DNA from: VXOZ01 sp965220045
GTDB lineage: Bacteria; Chloroflexota; UBA11872; VXOZ01
Assembly: GCA_965220045.1 (NCBI GenBank)
Contig: OZ244803.1
Location: 868,001-932,000 of the forward strand
DNA length: 64,000 bases
Reading direction: 5' to 3'
Each line of letters starts with the position of its first letter. Position 1 is the first letter of the stretch. Below the pieces are notes generated by a model. The model had not been told where the DNA came from, made no database searches, and saw only the letters and a program-made list of their open reading frames with translations. This document shows positions 53,233 to 62,483 of the stretch, piece after piece. A program made the position numbers and the translations under genes.

Positions 53233-55341
53233 ATGCGTGGAGACAAAGGATCACGATTAAGGGCACTGCTGGCGGCTCTGGCGGCGTTGTGGCTTCTTGT
53301 AACGTCTGCCGGTACGGCATTTGCTTTGGAGCTCGATCCGAAGCTGTCGTATACAATTGATCCCCGCGATCAGCGTGTGCCGTCGCCTCTCCCCTATATC
53401 TTCGAGAAAGAGATTAACGGCATTCACTTGCCGACAGGCGCTTTCAAGGAGCCTTCGGACCTCTTCCTCGACCATGAAGAGAACCTCTGGCTGGCTGATA
53501 CCGGTAACGACCGGATACTCAAATTCTCTCAGGAAGGCGAGTACCTCATGGAGGTCAGCAACCTGAGCAAGCCTGAGGGCGTCTACGTCGATCCCGATGG
53601 GAACATCTTTGTTGCGGACACCGGTAACAACCGCATTCTGCGCCTGGACCCTGAAGGGAATTTCGTGGATGAGTTCTTCAAGCCCGAAACGACCCTGATT
53701 CCCGTTGACCACACGTTTGCGCCGAGCAAACTGGTGGTGGACCGCAGTGGACGCATCTATACCCTGGAGGCCGGGAGTAACCTCGGCATCATCGTGCTCG
53801 ATGGCGAGGGCAGCTTCCGCGGTTTCTTTGGCGCTACGCGCTTGGACTTCAGCCTGCGCCGACTGATCGTGAGTATGTTCGCGACGCAGGAACAGCGGCG
53901 TAAGATCTTCCTGCCCCAACCTACGCCGCACTCCAACCTGTACCTTTCGGAAGACGGTTTTCTTTACACCGTGGTAGCGACTGCGGTCAAGGACCAGTTG
54001 CAGAAACTCAGCCCGGTGGGCGTAAACGTCTATCCGCATTCGACCTCCGTCGCTATCTACATGCGGTTCTTCAAAGAAGACTCGCTGAAGTTCTACGGTG
54101 AACGCGAAGGAGCCGGCAGGCGTACACAATTCCCGCGGTTCTCCGATGTCAACGTGAATGACGCGGGTATCATCACGGTCGTGGATGCCAATTCGGCCAA
54201 GGTCTATCAGTATGACCAGGACGGTGAGCCCTTGTTGGCATTTGGCGGCCGGGGTGTGCAGCAGGGCCAGTTAGGGTATCCCACCAGCGTGGTAACGGAT
54301 GACGCGGGCTCGCTGTACATCTTGGATGCTATTCGCAACAACATTCAGGTATACCGCCCGACGCTCTTCGCAAGGCTGGTACACTCCGCGAGCAAGTTCT
54401 ACTGGGACGGCAGATACGACGAAGCCGCCAACCTGTGGCAGCAAGTCCTCAAGCTCGACGCGAACATGTACCTGGCCCATAGCGCGCTTGGCAAGGCATT
54501 GTACCGGCAAGAGCGCTACCAGGACGCGATGGTCGAGTACTTCAGAGGTTACGACAAGACCGAGTACGCAAGGGCCTACTCTGAGGCGCGGTACCTCTGG
54601 ATGCGCGCCAACTTCGGCCTCTTCATGCTCTACGTGCTCTTGGGAATTGGCGCAATCATAGTGATTCCCAGAGGCACGCGCCGCATTTTCGCGCTAGGCT
54701 TCCGCCGAGGCATCCTCAAGCAGCAAAGTACGTGGTACAAGATCTATCGCCAGGCGGTTGGCGTCTTGCGTGACCCAATGGAGACATTCTGGGCATTGCG
54801 GGAAGATTCGACGTGGTGGACGGTGTGGACGATGCTTGGTCTCGCCATTATTGTGCGTATGCTTACGCTCAATACGGTGAGCTTCCACTACTCGTCTATT
54901 GATCCCGAGGATATTAACTTTGTCCTTGAAGTCTCGCGGATTCTTGTGCCGTTCCTGGTCTGGGTGATAGCGAATTACGGTGTGAGCGCGATTTTCTACG
55001 GTGAGGGATCGCCGAAAGTCGTGGCTGCCACGACTGCTTACTGCTTGCAGCCGTATATCATAATCGCCTTGCCCTTGGCCTTGGTATCAAACGTGCTAAC
55101 TGGAGATGAGAGCGCGCTGTATGGTTTTGCAAACACTGCCATGTACTGGTGGATGGGCGTGCTTCTCTACCTGCAGGTGAAGGTGGTGCACGACTTTGAG
55201 TTCAAACGGGCTGCAGGCGTGAGTTTCCTCAATATCTTGGGAATGGTTGCCATATTTGGTATCTCCGCCCTTAGCTATTTCATGTCATCGCGGGTGATCC
55301 GCTTCCTCTGGGAGGTTGTCTATGAAGTTGTCACTCGCTAG
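53233..55341 (+). CDS. NHL-repeat, TPR and YIP1-domain membrane protein
   Basis: 702 residues from ATG 53233; the open frame goes further 5' but overlaps the permease end. Signal peptide at 8-32 (ALLAALAALWLLVTSAGTAFA). Residues about 70-370 hold NHL beta-propeller blades with the recurring DTGNDRILKF, DTGNNRILRL, DAIRNNIQVY strands. A TPR-like pair follows (about 385-440), then one membrane helix (461-479), then a YIP1-like domain with five helices (530-685). The NHL part would lie outside the cell. Start overlaps nothing; the stop overlaps the next start by 20 bases. Confidence 0.8.
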   Translation: MRGDKGSRLRALLAALAALWLLVTSAGTAFALELDPKLSYTIDPRDQRVPSPLPYIFEKEINGIHLPTGAFKEPSDLFLDHEENLWLADTGNDRILKFSQEGEYLMEVSNLSKPEGVYVDPDGNIFVADTGNNRILRLDPEGNFVDEFFKPETTLIPVDHTFAPSKLVVDRSGRIYTLEAGSNLGIIVLDGEGSFRGFFGATRLDFSLRRLIVSMFATQEQRRKIFLPQPTPHSNLYLSEDGFLYTVVATAVKDQLQKLSPVGVNVYPHSTSVAIYMRFFKEDSLKFYGEREGAGRRTQFPRFSDVNVNDAGIITVVDANSAKVYQYDQDGEPLLAFGGRGVQQGQLGYPTSVVTDDAGSLYILDAIRNNIQVYRPTLFARLVHSASKFYWDGRYDEAANLWQQVLKLDANMYLAHSALGKALYRQERYQDAMVEYFRGYDKTEYARAYSEARYLWMRANFGLFMLYVLLGIGAIIVIPRGTRRIFALGFRRGILKQQSTWYKIYRQAVGVLRDPMETFWALREDSTWWTVWTMLGLAIIVRMLTLNTVSFHYSSIDPEDINFVLEVSRILVPFLVWVIANYGVSAIFYGEGSPKVVAATTAYCLQPYIIIALPLALVSNVLTGDESALYGFANTAMYWWMGVLLYLQVKVVHDFEFKRAAGVSFLNILGMVAIFGISALSYFMSSRVIRFLWEVVYEVVTR

Positions 55342-57772
55342 AGGGTGGCGTGTGGCACGGTTCCTTGTGCCGCTGATCCTACTACTGACCATTTTGCCAA
55401 TCGCGCCGGCTATGGCCCAGACGGCGTCCGATCCGGAGCGAGAGTTAGGTCCGGATTTCGAGAAAGTCAGCCAGGTTGAAAGCCTGTCGCTTTATCTGAA
55501 TAAATCGAACTCGCAACTGGCGGTATACGACGATCGCGAGTTTGGGCGCCTCTGGCGTAGTTCTCCCATTCTCGAGAACCCCGAGGCTGTCTCGGATTCC
55601 ATCAAGGCCCGGTTGAATTCGGTGGTTATCGTTGAATACACCGATAAGGTGCGTACCCAGACGCGTGTGGCTGATATCATCTCCGACCAGCCAAATATGA
55701 CCTTCACTCCCATCGACGGCGGTATTCAGGTCGATTATCTGTTTGAAGAGCTGAACATCGGCTTTACGATCAATTACTGGTTGGAAGACGACCGGCTGGT
55801 GGTCGGTGTCAACGAGGATAGTGTGCGGGAGACCGAAGAACGCCTCTTGGTGACGTTGGATATCCTGCCATTCCTGGGCGCTGCGACTAACGAAGAGAAG
55901 GGCTATCTCTTCGTACCGGACGGTCCCGGGGCCATTGTGCACTTCCGGCTTGAACAGCCTGAGTATCGGCATAACTTCCTCGCGGAGGTCTATGGGCCGG
56001 CCCTCTTTTCATTTGAACCGGAACAACAGCAGGGCCCCATTCCAGTACCGGTATTCGGACTGGTGCGGGGCAATACGGCCTTCACCGGAATTGTGACCAA
56101 GGGCGACATGGATGTGAATATCAGCGCGGCTCTGAGCTATACCGCGCTGGGATACAATCGGATTTCCGGCCAGTTCATCTTCCGGCGGAAGGCGCCGTTC
56201 CCACTGCGTCGTGCCTCCTTTGTGACGCGGTTCGAGCAGGAGCGCGTGGAGGGAGACCGCGAATTGAAGTATGCCTTCCTGCGCGGCTACGATGCGTCGT
56301 ACGTGGGTATGGCGAAGACCTATCGCGAATACCTGATGAGCGAGCGGGGTCTGGAAAGGCTGGCGGAAGCGAATCCCTTCCTGCATCTGCGCATCTTCAT
56401 GGCGATGCAACGCCAAGCCTTCCCGCGCGATCAGTTCATCACTATGACCACCTTCGACGAGGCCTTGGCTATGCTCAAGACGCTCAAGGAAGACCGGGGT
56501 CTCGATAACTTGCGGGTAACGCTGGTAGGGTGGAGCCAGGACGGCTATGACTGGTCGCTGCCTAAGCGATTGCCGCCTGAAGGCAAGCTTGGCGGTGATG
56601 AGGGTCTGCGCGCGGTGTCGAATTACGCCAACGCGAATAGCATTCCCTTGTACCTGGAAGACAACTATCTGTTCGGGTTCAGGAACATAGACTCATTCTT
56701 CCGTTTCAACCCGTTGACGGATGTGATTCGCGGTGCAAACCGTTTGCCGATCACTACCAACTATGTAGGTTTCAAGCGCAAGGAGGATGAGCCCCATACC
56801 GAGGTTCAACTCTTGCGGCCGGAAATTGCCCGCGATCGCTATGCCGCCAACGATATTGCGAAAATGAGCGAATATGGGATCGCCGGCGTGGAGTTCCGCT
56901 TCTTTGGCAAGGTAGCGCTGAACCACTACCCAATTCTCTTCTCCGGCAGGTCCGGCTTCACCAGCGGTCTCAGACTGCTTGGCATGGCGGCAATTGCCTT
57001 TCTCGGGCTCTACATTGTGCTGGTTGGGACGCGTCGACCCGGTGACGCCCTCTTGGGCCAACTGATTGGCGGGCCCGTATGGCGGCCGATTGTCACTGCC
57101 GGGTTGTTAGTAGCCCTGGGGATTGGTCTATTCATCGAGATCCGGAATATGCAACAGCCGGTGGATACGGAGCAGGGCGGGACGAAATTAAGCCGCCAGG
57201 ACTTCGTAGGCGTTTGGAAAGAAATCGTCGACATTAGCAAACAGGAGACCGGCACGGCCGTAATCCAGGGCGCTAATGCCTACATGCTCGATACCACCGA
57301 CTTCTTTACCCGGGTGCCTCTGGATCGCTACAATTACGTGTTTAGCGAGGAGACCGTGCCATTCTTCCCATTGGCAGTGCACGGGCTTGTTCGCTATACC
57401 GGTGATGAGAGCAACTTGAGAAGCGATCGAGATGAGTTCCTACGTGCCATTGAGTACGGCGCGTTGCCCACTTTCGAGCTTACCTCTAGCCCAAGTGTCT
57501 TACTCACGCGAACCCAGTACAACCGTCTCTATTCGTCGCGGTTTGCCGACTGGGAGCCCCAAATCGTCGATGAGTACGAGTTATTCATACGGCAGTTGGG
57601 CTATACCGTGAATCTACTGATGGAGGACCACAGGCAGCTAGCGGTGGGTGTGTATGAAACCGTGTATGAAGACGGTACGCGGGTGATTGTCAACTATAAT
57701 ACTCGTCGCTTTACCGACGGCGATAACGCGGTCGAAGGCCAGAACTATCTCATTATTCCGCCGCGGAGGTAA
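55322..57772 (+). CDS. DUF5696-like surface protein (glycosidase-fold candidate) with internal transmembrane hairpin
   Basis: 816 residues from ATG 55322 with GGGAGG six bases upstream. Signal peptide 1-33 (ending PAMA). Residues about 40-300 are a beta-rich domain; about 350-540 and 615-790 have the alternating strand-helix layout of a glycosidase-like barrel (VGWSQDGYDW, YLEDNYLF, QGANAYMLDTTDFF, SSRFADWEP). Two membrane helices at about 550-569 and 590-607 interrupt it. Family assignment to DUF5696 rests on my memory of the neighbourhood and of this strand order; no catalytic residue is proposed. Confidence 0.65.
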   Translation: MKLSLARGWRVARFLVPLILLLTILPIAPAMAQTASDPERELGPDFEKVSQVESLSLYLNKSNSQLAVYDDREFGRLWRSSPILENPEAVSDSIKARLNSVVIVEYTDKVRTQTRVADIISDQPNMTFTPIDGGIQVDYLFEELNIGFTINYWLEDDRLVVGVNEDSVRETEERLLVTLDILPFLGAATNEEKGYLFVPDGPGAIVHFRLEQPEYRHNFLAEVYGPALFSFEPEQQQGPIPVPVFGLVRGNTAFTGIVTKGDMDVNISAALSYTALGYNRISGQFIFRRKAPFPLRRASFVTRFEQERVEGDRELKYAFLRGYDASYVGMAKTYREYLMSERGLERLAEANPFLHLRIFMAMQRQAFPRDQFITMTTFDEALAMLKTLKEDRGLDNLRVTLVGWSQDGYDWSLPKRLPPEGKLGGDEGLRAVSNYANANSIPLYLEDNYLFGFRNIDSFFRFNPLTDVIRGANRLPITTNYVGFKRKEDEPHTEVQLLRPEIARDRYAANDIAKMSEYGIAGVEFRFFGKVALNHYPILFSGRSGFTSGLRLLGMAAIAFLGLYIVLVGTRRPGDALLGQLIGGPVWRPIVTAGLLVALGIGLFIEIRNMQQPVDTEQGGTKLSRQDFVGVWKEIVDISKQETGTAVIQGANAYMLDTTDFFTRVPLDRYNYVFSEETVPFFPLAVHGLVRYTGDESNLRSDRDEFLRAIEYGALPTFELTSSPSVLLTRTQYNRLYSSRFADWEPQIVDEYELFIRQLGYTVNLLMEDHRQLAVGVYETVYEDGTRVIVNYNTRRFTDGDNAVEGQNYLIIPPRR

Positions 57773-57777
57773 CGGCC

Positions 57778-58752
57778 ATGCAATTTGAAGATAATTTTAC
57801 ATGGGTAATCTTACTCACCGGGCTCGCCTTTGTGGTGCCGGCGTGCATCCTATCGATTCGAGTGATCCTCTCGGCGGTCGGAGTGCGCCTGACCTATAGA
57901 TTCCAGCGTGCTATGGACGGCTACTTCTATATCAGCACGTGGATTGTGGGCTTCTTGATCTTCCTTGCTTGGCCGTTGTTTCAGTCGCTTTTCGTCAGCT
58001 TTCACAACGTCAAGATTACAAGCTCCGAGTTGAAGCTGACATTTATTGGCTGGGAGAACTACGCGGAACCATTCTTGGAGGACATTCACTTCCTGCCACT
58101 GTTTACGAAGACGGTGGCGAATCTCCTGTCAGACTTGCCTATCATCTTGGTCTTCTCACTCTTCGTTTCCATCCTCGTGGTCCAGGAAATGCCGGGGCGC
58201 GGGATATTCCGTATGCTTCTTTTCATGCCGGTGGTGATTGGTTCGGCGATCGTCATCCGGCGCCTATTCGGCGAGGGCGTGAGTACGGAGGCAATTGGAG
58301 TGAGTGTGCAGACACTGAGTGAAGTGGTCTTTACGTATCTGCAGGGGACAATCGCGGACTGGGTCCTTGACCTGGTCAATCGTGTCACCTTGGTGCTCTG
58401 GCGGACGGGAGTGCAGATCCTGATCTTCGTGGCTGGCCTCCATAGTGTGCCGATCACGATGCGGGAAGCTGCGAAGACCGATGGCGCGTCCGGCTGGCAG
58501 ATTTTCTGGAGAATTACGCTGCCGATGCTTTCGCCGGTGATCCTGGTCAACGTTGTCTATACCATCGTTGACTCTTTCACAGACCCATTCAATGAAGTTC
58601 TTACATACATTCAGACCGTCGGCCTGACCCGAGACTTCCGGCTTGGCTATGCGGCGGCCTTGGGCTGGATGTATTTTGCCTCGATCTTCTTATTCATGGC
58701 ACTTGCCTTGGTTGTCTCAAGCCGCTTTGTCTTCTACGCAGGTGAACGGTAG
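57778..58752 (+). CDS. ABC permease, MalF-like (second pair)
   Basis: 324 residues; ATG five bases after the previous stop, with GGAGG seven bases upstream. Seven hydrophobic stretches including an N-terminal one (ILLTGLAFVVPACILSIRVI). EAA loop EAAKTDGASGWQIFWRITLPMLSP (about 230-253). This is a second permease type within one operon, and pairs with the next gene. Confidence 0.9.
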   Translation: MQFEDNFTWVILLTGLAFVVPACILSIRVILSAVGVRLTYRFQRAMDGYFYISTWIVGFLIFLAWPLFQSLFVSFHNVKITSSELKLTFIGWENYAEPFLEDIHFLPLFTKTVANLLSDLPIILVFSLFVSILVVQEMPGRGIFRMLLFMPVVIGSAIVIRRLFGEGVSTEAIGVSVQTLSEVVFTYLQGTIADWVLDLVNRVTLVLWRTGVQILIFVAGLHSVPITMREAAKTDGASGWQIFWRITLPMLSPVILVNVVYTIVDSFTDPFNEVLTYIQTVGLTRDFRLGYAAALGWMYFASIFLFMALALVVSSRFVFYAGER

Positions 58753-58764
58753 GGAGTACCCGGC

Positions 58765-59703
58765 ATGGCAGATTCTGTATTCGTCATTCGGCAGCGCACG
58801 GGTGTACTGGGCGCACTGACCTCACGGAAATGGTGGGAGTCCTTTTTCCTGCGCATTGCCACGTATATCATCCTGATTAATGTCTGCTTTGTCTTTCTCT
58901 TTCCAGTCATTTACATGTTCTCGACATCGCTGAAGACGGTTGCGGATCTGGCTGACCTCACGGTCCTGTGGATCCCTCGTACGTTCTTCTGGAGAAACTA
59001 TGAGCTTGCCATTAGCGGTATGCTCTACTGGCAGGCAGCGCGGAACAGCATCATCATTTCGTTGGGGTCCGGCATATTGCAGACCGTGGCCTGCTCATTC
59101 GTAGCGTACGGTTTCGCACGTATCCCGTTCCCCGGTCGAGACATCCTCTTTCTTCTGGTGCTCTTTACATTCTTGGTGCCACCGCAGACCATTATCGTGC
59201 CGCTGTTTATCCTCTATCGCAACCTCGGGTTCATGGATACGTACTTCCCCTTCCTGATCCCGGCACTGTTCGGCCATGGCCTTAGAGGTGCGCTCTTCAT
59301 TCTTGTATTCCGACAATTCTTCAGGAACTTGCCGTATGAATTGGAGGATGCGGCTCGTATTGACGGTGCTGGGCCGTTCAGTGTGTACTGGCGTATTATG
59401 CTGCCGTTGGCAACACCGGCCATTATTGTGGTGTTTCTCTTCTCCTTGGTTTGGCATTGGAACGACTTCTTCGAGCCGACAATCTATCTCTTCGACCAAA
59501 ATAACTTCACTCTGCCGTTGCGTCTCTCAATTTTGAGTGCAGCGTTGTTGCAGATGTTGGCAGGGCAAGGTGCGGGGGATGAATTCAACGAAGCGGTAAT
59601 CATGGCCGCGTCATTCCTTGTGATCATGCCGCCATTGATCATCTATCTCTTTACACAACGCTACTTTGTGGAAAGCGTGGACCGTACAGGCCTCGTCGAA
59701 TAG
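58765..59703 (+). CDS. ABC permease, MalG-like (second pair)
   Basis: 312 residues; ATG with GGGAG eight bases upstream. Six membrane segments; EAA loop DAARIDGAGPFSVYWRIMLPLATP (about 193-216). Last gene of the seven-gene operon. An ATP-binding subunit is not encoded in this window, so it would be supplied from elsewhere, as with the shared MsmX/MalK-type ATPases of many CUT1 systems. Confidence 0.92.
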   Translation: MADSVFVIRQRTGVLGALTSRKWWESFFLRIATYIILINVCFVFLFPVIYMFSTSLKTVADLADLTVLWIPRTFFWRNYELAISGMLYWQAARNSIIISLGSGILQTVACSFVAYGFARIPFPGRDILFLLVLFTFLVPPQTIIVPLFILYRNLGFMDTYFPFLIPALFGHGLRGALFILVFRQFFRNLPYELEDAARIDGAGPFSVYWRIMLPLATPAIIVVFLFSLVWHWNDFFEPTIYLFDQNNFTLPLRLSILSAALLQMLAGQGAGDEFNEAVIMAASFLVIMPPLIIYLFTQRYFVESVDRTGLVE

Positions 59704-60161
59704 GCCTTAGGGGCAGTGCGTCCTGCGCCACCGCTTTGCCGGCTGAGTGCGTCCTCTGCTAGTTTGCGAGGATCTGGTGGGAAAGCCAGGTATCTTGCAA
59801 TAGACTGGGCGAGTGTTTGTAACTTGGCTAAGCGTTCCTGCCAGCCCTTTCTTCCAGGATAGGCCTATGCCGGGTGGTTCCCTGCTGATTGTTCAGAGAT
59901 TACCTGACTTGTGGCGCTTTGGCCTTGGGGCGTAGTATCGCCGGCGCGTATCCAGCGCGCATCCCACTTCGCTCCAATGATATTGGCGCCCTCCCTGACG
60001 TGGGTGTCTCACGGCAGATAAAGCGTTCGGCTGGTAAAGGGCGCAGCAAGCGCCCCGTACCGCAGTAGCATATAGGAAGACTGTACACACTCCCGCGAGC
60101 GAAGGAGCGACGTGCGTTGTTCCTTCATTGGTCTCTCGCATGATCCCATAGATCGAGTCGG
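59704..60161. other. Intergenic region after the operon
   Basis: 458 bases. No gene recognised; minus-strand open frames lack starts. No clear intrinsic terminator was found for the preceding operon. Confidence 0.45.
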
Positions 60162-61151
60162 ATGGAACCGTACAGGTATCAACCCACGCCGCCTTCTCGC
60201 AGGCGTCCTGCCTTCCGCATTTGGGTCATAGCCATGGTAGTGGTGTTGGGCGGTGTGGCGCTGCTCTCTCGTCTAACGCCGGAACCATCGGGACCGATTA
60301 TTACGGTGACCGAGAGTACGCCAGTGGCTGCGGCCAAGATCGTGGCTACGATTTCCCCGCCGCGCCCCCACTTCTCCTACGCGTGGTTGGAAGAGAACCC
60401 TTCACCGACGTTGGGGAATTTTACGGCGCAAGCTGCCTTTCTTGTAGACCTGTCTACCAATAGGGTTGTCTATGCGCTGAATGAACACGAGCAACGGGCG
60501 CCGGCCAGCACAACAAAGATCCTCACCGCAGTCATTGCCTTGGAGAAAGGCGACCTAAACCGAAAAGTGCTCGTGTCGGAGCGGGCTGCGGGCGCGGAGC
60601 CAAACGTGATGGGATTACAGGCCGGAGAGGTTGTGCCACTGGATATCCTCCTCTATGGAATGATGCTCGATTCAGGCAATGATGCTGCCATCGCCGTGGC
60701 GGAGGGAACCCTGGGCTATGACGCGTTCATTCAGGCGATGAACGCGAAGGTTCAGGAACTCGGCTTGCAGAACACCCAGTTTAGTAATCCGACGGGCTAT
60801 GACGAGGATATGTTGCCACACTACTCCTCAGCCCACGACCTGGCAGCGCTCTCGACGTACGCACTGGATTTGACGCCTGAAATCCTTACCTATGCCAGCG
60901 TAAAGCGGATTGAGTTTACCGCGACGAACGAGCATGGCTGGTATGGGCCGTGGAATCTGAATCGCCTGCTGTGGACCTATGCGGGAACCTACGGCTTGAA
61001 GCCAGGCTGGACCCCTGACGCTGGGTATTGTCTGGTCGCCGTCGCGGAACGGGATGGGCGTCACCTGTTGGCCGTGGTGCTGGGCTCCACCCAACACTTT
61101 ACGGACGCGGCAATCCTGCTGGACTATGGATTCGCTAAGGTCGTTGCGTAA
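60162..61151 (+). CDS. D-alanyl-D-alanine carboxypeptidase (peptidase S11, PBP5/DacF-like)
   Basis: 329 residues. An N-terminal membrane anchor (about 19-36, IWVIAMVVVLGGVALLS) precedes the extracytoplasmic domain. Active-site motifs: Ser116-x-x-Lys119 in ASTTK, Ser171-Gly-Asn173 in SGN, and KPG at 280-282, where the usual KTG has Pro for Thr. Trims the terminal D-Ala of peptidoglycan stems in the cell envelope. It is a short S11 form with no C-terminal domain. No strong ribosome site. Confidence 0.88.
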   Translation: MEPYRYQPTPPSRRRPAFRIWVIAMVVVLGGVALLSRLTPEPSGPIITVTESTPVAAAKIVATISPPRPHFSYAWLEENPSPTLGNFTAQAAFLVDLSTNRVVYALNEHEQRAPASTTKILTAVIALEKGDLNRKVLVSERAAGAEPNVMGLQAGEVVPLDILLYGMMLDSGNDAAIAVAEGTLGYDAFIQAMNAKVQELGLQNTQFSNPTGYDEDMLPHYSSAHDLAALSTYALDLTPEILTYASVKRIEFTATNEHGWYGPWNLNRLLWTYAGTYGLKPGWTPDAGYCLVAVAERDGRHLLAVVLGSTQHFTDAAILLDYGFAKVVA

Positions 61152-61200
61152 CCGGCTGAGGGAATCTGTAGAAGATTCTTGACCAATGACCACCCACTTC

Positions 61201-61230
61201 GCTAGGCAAGGCAATCCCCGCTTGCCTAGC
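61201..61230 (+). terminator. Terminator-like hairpin after the carboxypeptidase gene
   Basis: GCTAGGCAAG and CTTGCCTAGC, perfect 10-base arms around a 10-base loop, 49 bases past the stop. No U-run follows, so it may be a transcript-stabilising or bidirectional element rather than an intrinsic terminator. Confidence 0.45.
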
Positions 61231-61426
61231 TCGGGCCACGAGGGACCATCCGGTTCAGAGGGCGAATGTCCCAATGCCTGGGCGGTCGAAAGTGGGCGTA
61301 CGAAGGTTGCTTACAGGAAGAAGCCCCGCGTGGCGGGCAGCAATCGATTGCTTGGCTAGCCGTAGCGGAAGCCGAGCCCGCATCGACGTCCATTCCACTT
61401 GATCGAGCCTGCGATCAAGGGCGGTC

Positions 61427-62479
61427 CTACTCGGAAACGTGAATGCGGATGCTGCCACCGCTGCTGCGCAACTCCAGTTTGGCCGTTCCCTCGCCCAAGG
61501 TACCACTGTACCGGCCGGTGCCGTAGCGGTTGCGCGCTTCACCGGAGGCCCCCGGCAAGTTCACGTCAACGCCGCCACCCGTGGCAGCGGCCTCAATTGC
61601 GACCGCAGAGGCTGCGTCCAGCACAAGCATCACGCCGCCGCCGGAGCTCTCCACCTGGTGCTCGCCTTCGTGGAGCGAAGCATGATTGATGTTCACACTG
61701 CCGCCGGCAGCCTTCACATCAAGCATCTTTACTTCACCATGGATCGATACCGGCCCTCCAGCGGAGGCGGCGTGCAGCGACGGTATGTTCCCGGACACGC
61801 CAATGGCCCCACCTGCAGCCTCCAGGTTGAGGGCGCCGCTCGCCTCGCTAAGCTGAAGGGTGCCGCCCGAAACTGAAGCTTCCAATGGAGAAGTGAGATT
61901 GTGCCCTGACAGGCTGCCGCCGGCAACTTTGCAGGCCAAGGACTGTACGGGGGGGACGCGCAAGGAGACATTTGGTACACCGGCCCAAACGGCATTTGCG
62001 TACACGGAAAGCACATAGGTGTTGTCCAATTTGAGCACAGTCCACTCCCAATCGTGCCCATCCCGGTCAAAGCTCACGTGGGCGTCTCCTGGGGCTTCCT
62101 CGATGGTAAGGCCGCCGCCTTCGACATCAACTTCCATGCGGGCATCGGCCGGAATGGCGAAAGACTGGTCGTCCAGCTCCACCGGCGTGTAGCCTTGCTC
62201 TTCACGCTGCTTCTTGCGCTTGAGACCTCGCAGCGGCATACGGATGCTGCCTCGCGGAATGTCCGTAACCGCGCGTGAAATCCGGTCCTCCACTTTGGAT
62301 AGCGTTTCGCCGAGAGAGCGTTCAACTTCCTCCCACCAGTTGCCTTCGAGAATGGAGGAGACGCCGCGGTCCGGTCTCTCACTGCCGTTGCGGATTGCCC
62401 CGAGCAGACGCTCCGCGTCTTCTACCGAGATCTTTCCTTCGCGCAGCATTTGAAGTATCATTCGTTCTTCTGCGCCCAT
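61427..62479 (-). CDS. DUF4097/YvlB-like envelope protein
   Basis: 350 residues. The N-terminal helix pair EERMILQMLREGKISVEDAERLLGAI is the YvlB/LiaX-type segment; residues about 110-345 are short beta-repeat rungs rich in Gly/Ser (SGGTLQLSEASG, AAGGAIGVSG, SSGGSIRIHV), the DUF4097 parallel beta-helix. Related proteins are part of envelope-stress responses. ATG with GGGAG seven bases upstream, four bases after the DUF2089 stop, so they are cotranscribed and probably coupled. The homologues usually act at the membrane, but no transmembrane helix is visible here. Confidence 0.82.
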   Translation of the reverse strand: MGAEERMILQMLREGKISVEDAERLLGAIRNGSERPDRGVSSILEGNWWEEVERSLGETLSKVEDRISRAVTDIPRGSIRMPLRGLKRKKQREEQGYTPVELDDQSFAIPADARMEVDVEGGGLTIEEAPGDAHVSFDRDGHDWEWTVLKLDNTYVLSVYANAVWAGVPNVSLRVPPVQSLACKVAGGSLSGHNLTSPLEASVSGGTLQLSEASGALNLEAAGGAIGVSGNIPSLHAASAGGPVSIHGEVKMLDVKAAGGSVNINHASLHEGEHQVESSGGGVMLVLDAASAVAIEAAATGGGVDVNLPGASGEARNRYGTGRYSGTLGEGTAKLELRSSGGSIRIHVSE

Positions 62480-62483
62480 GGTG

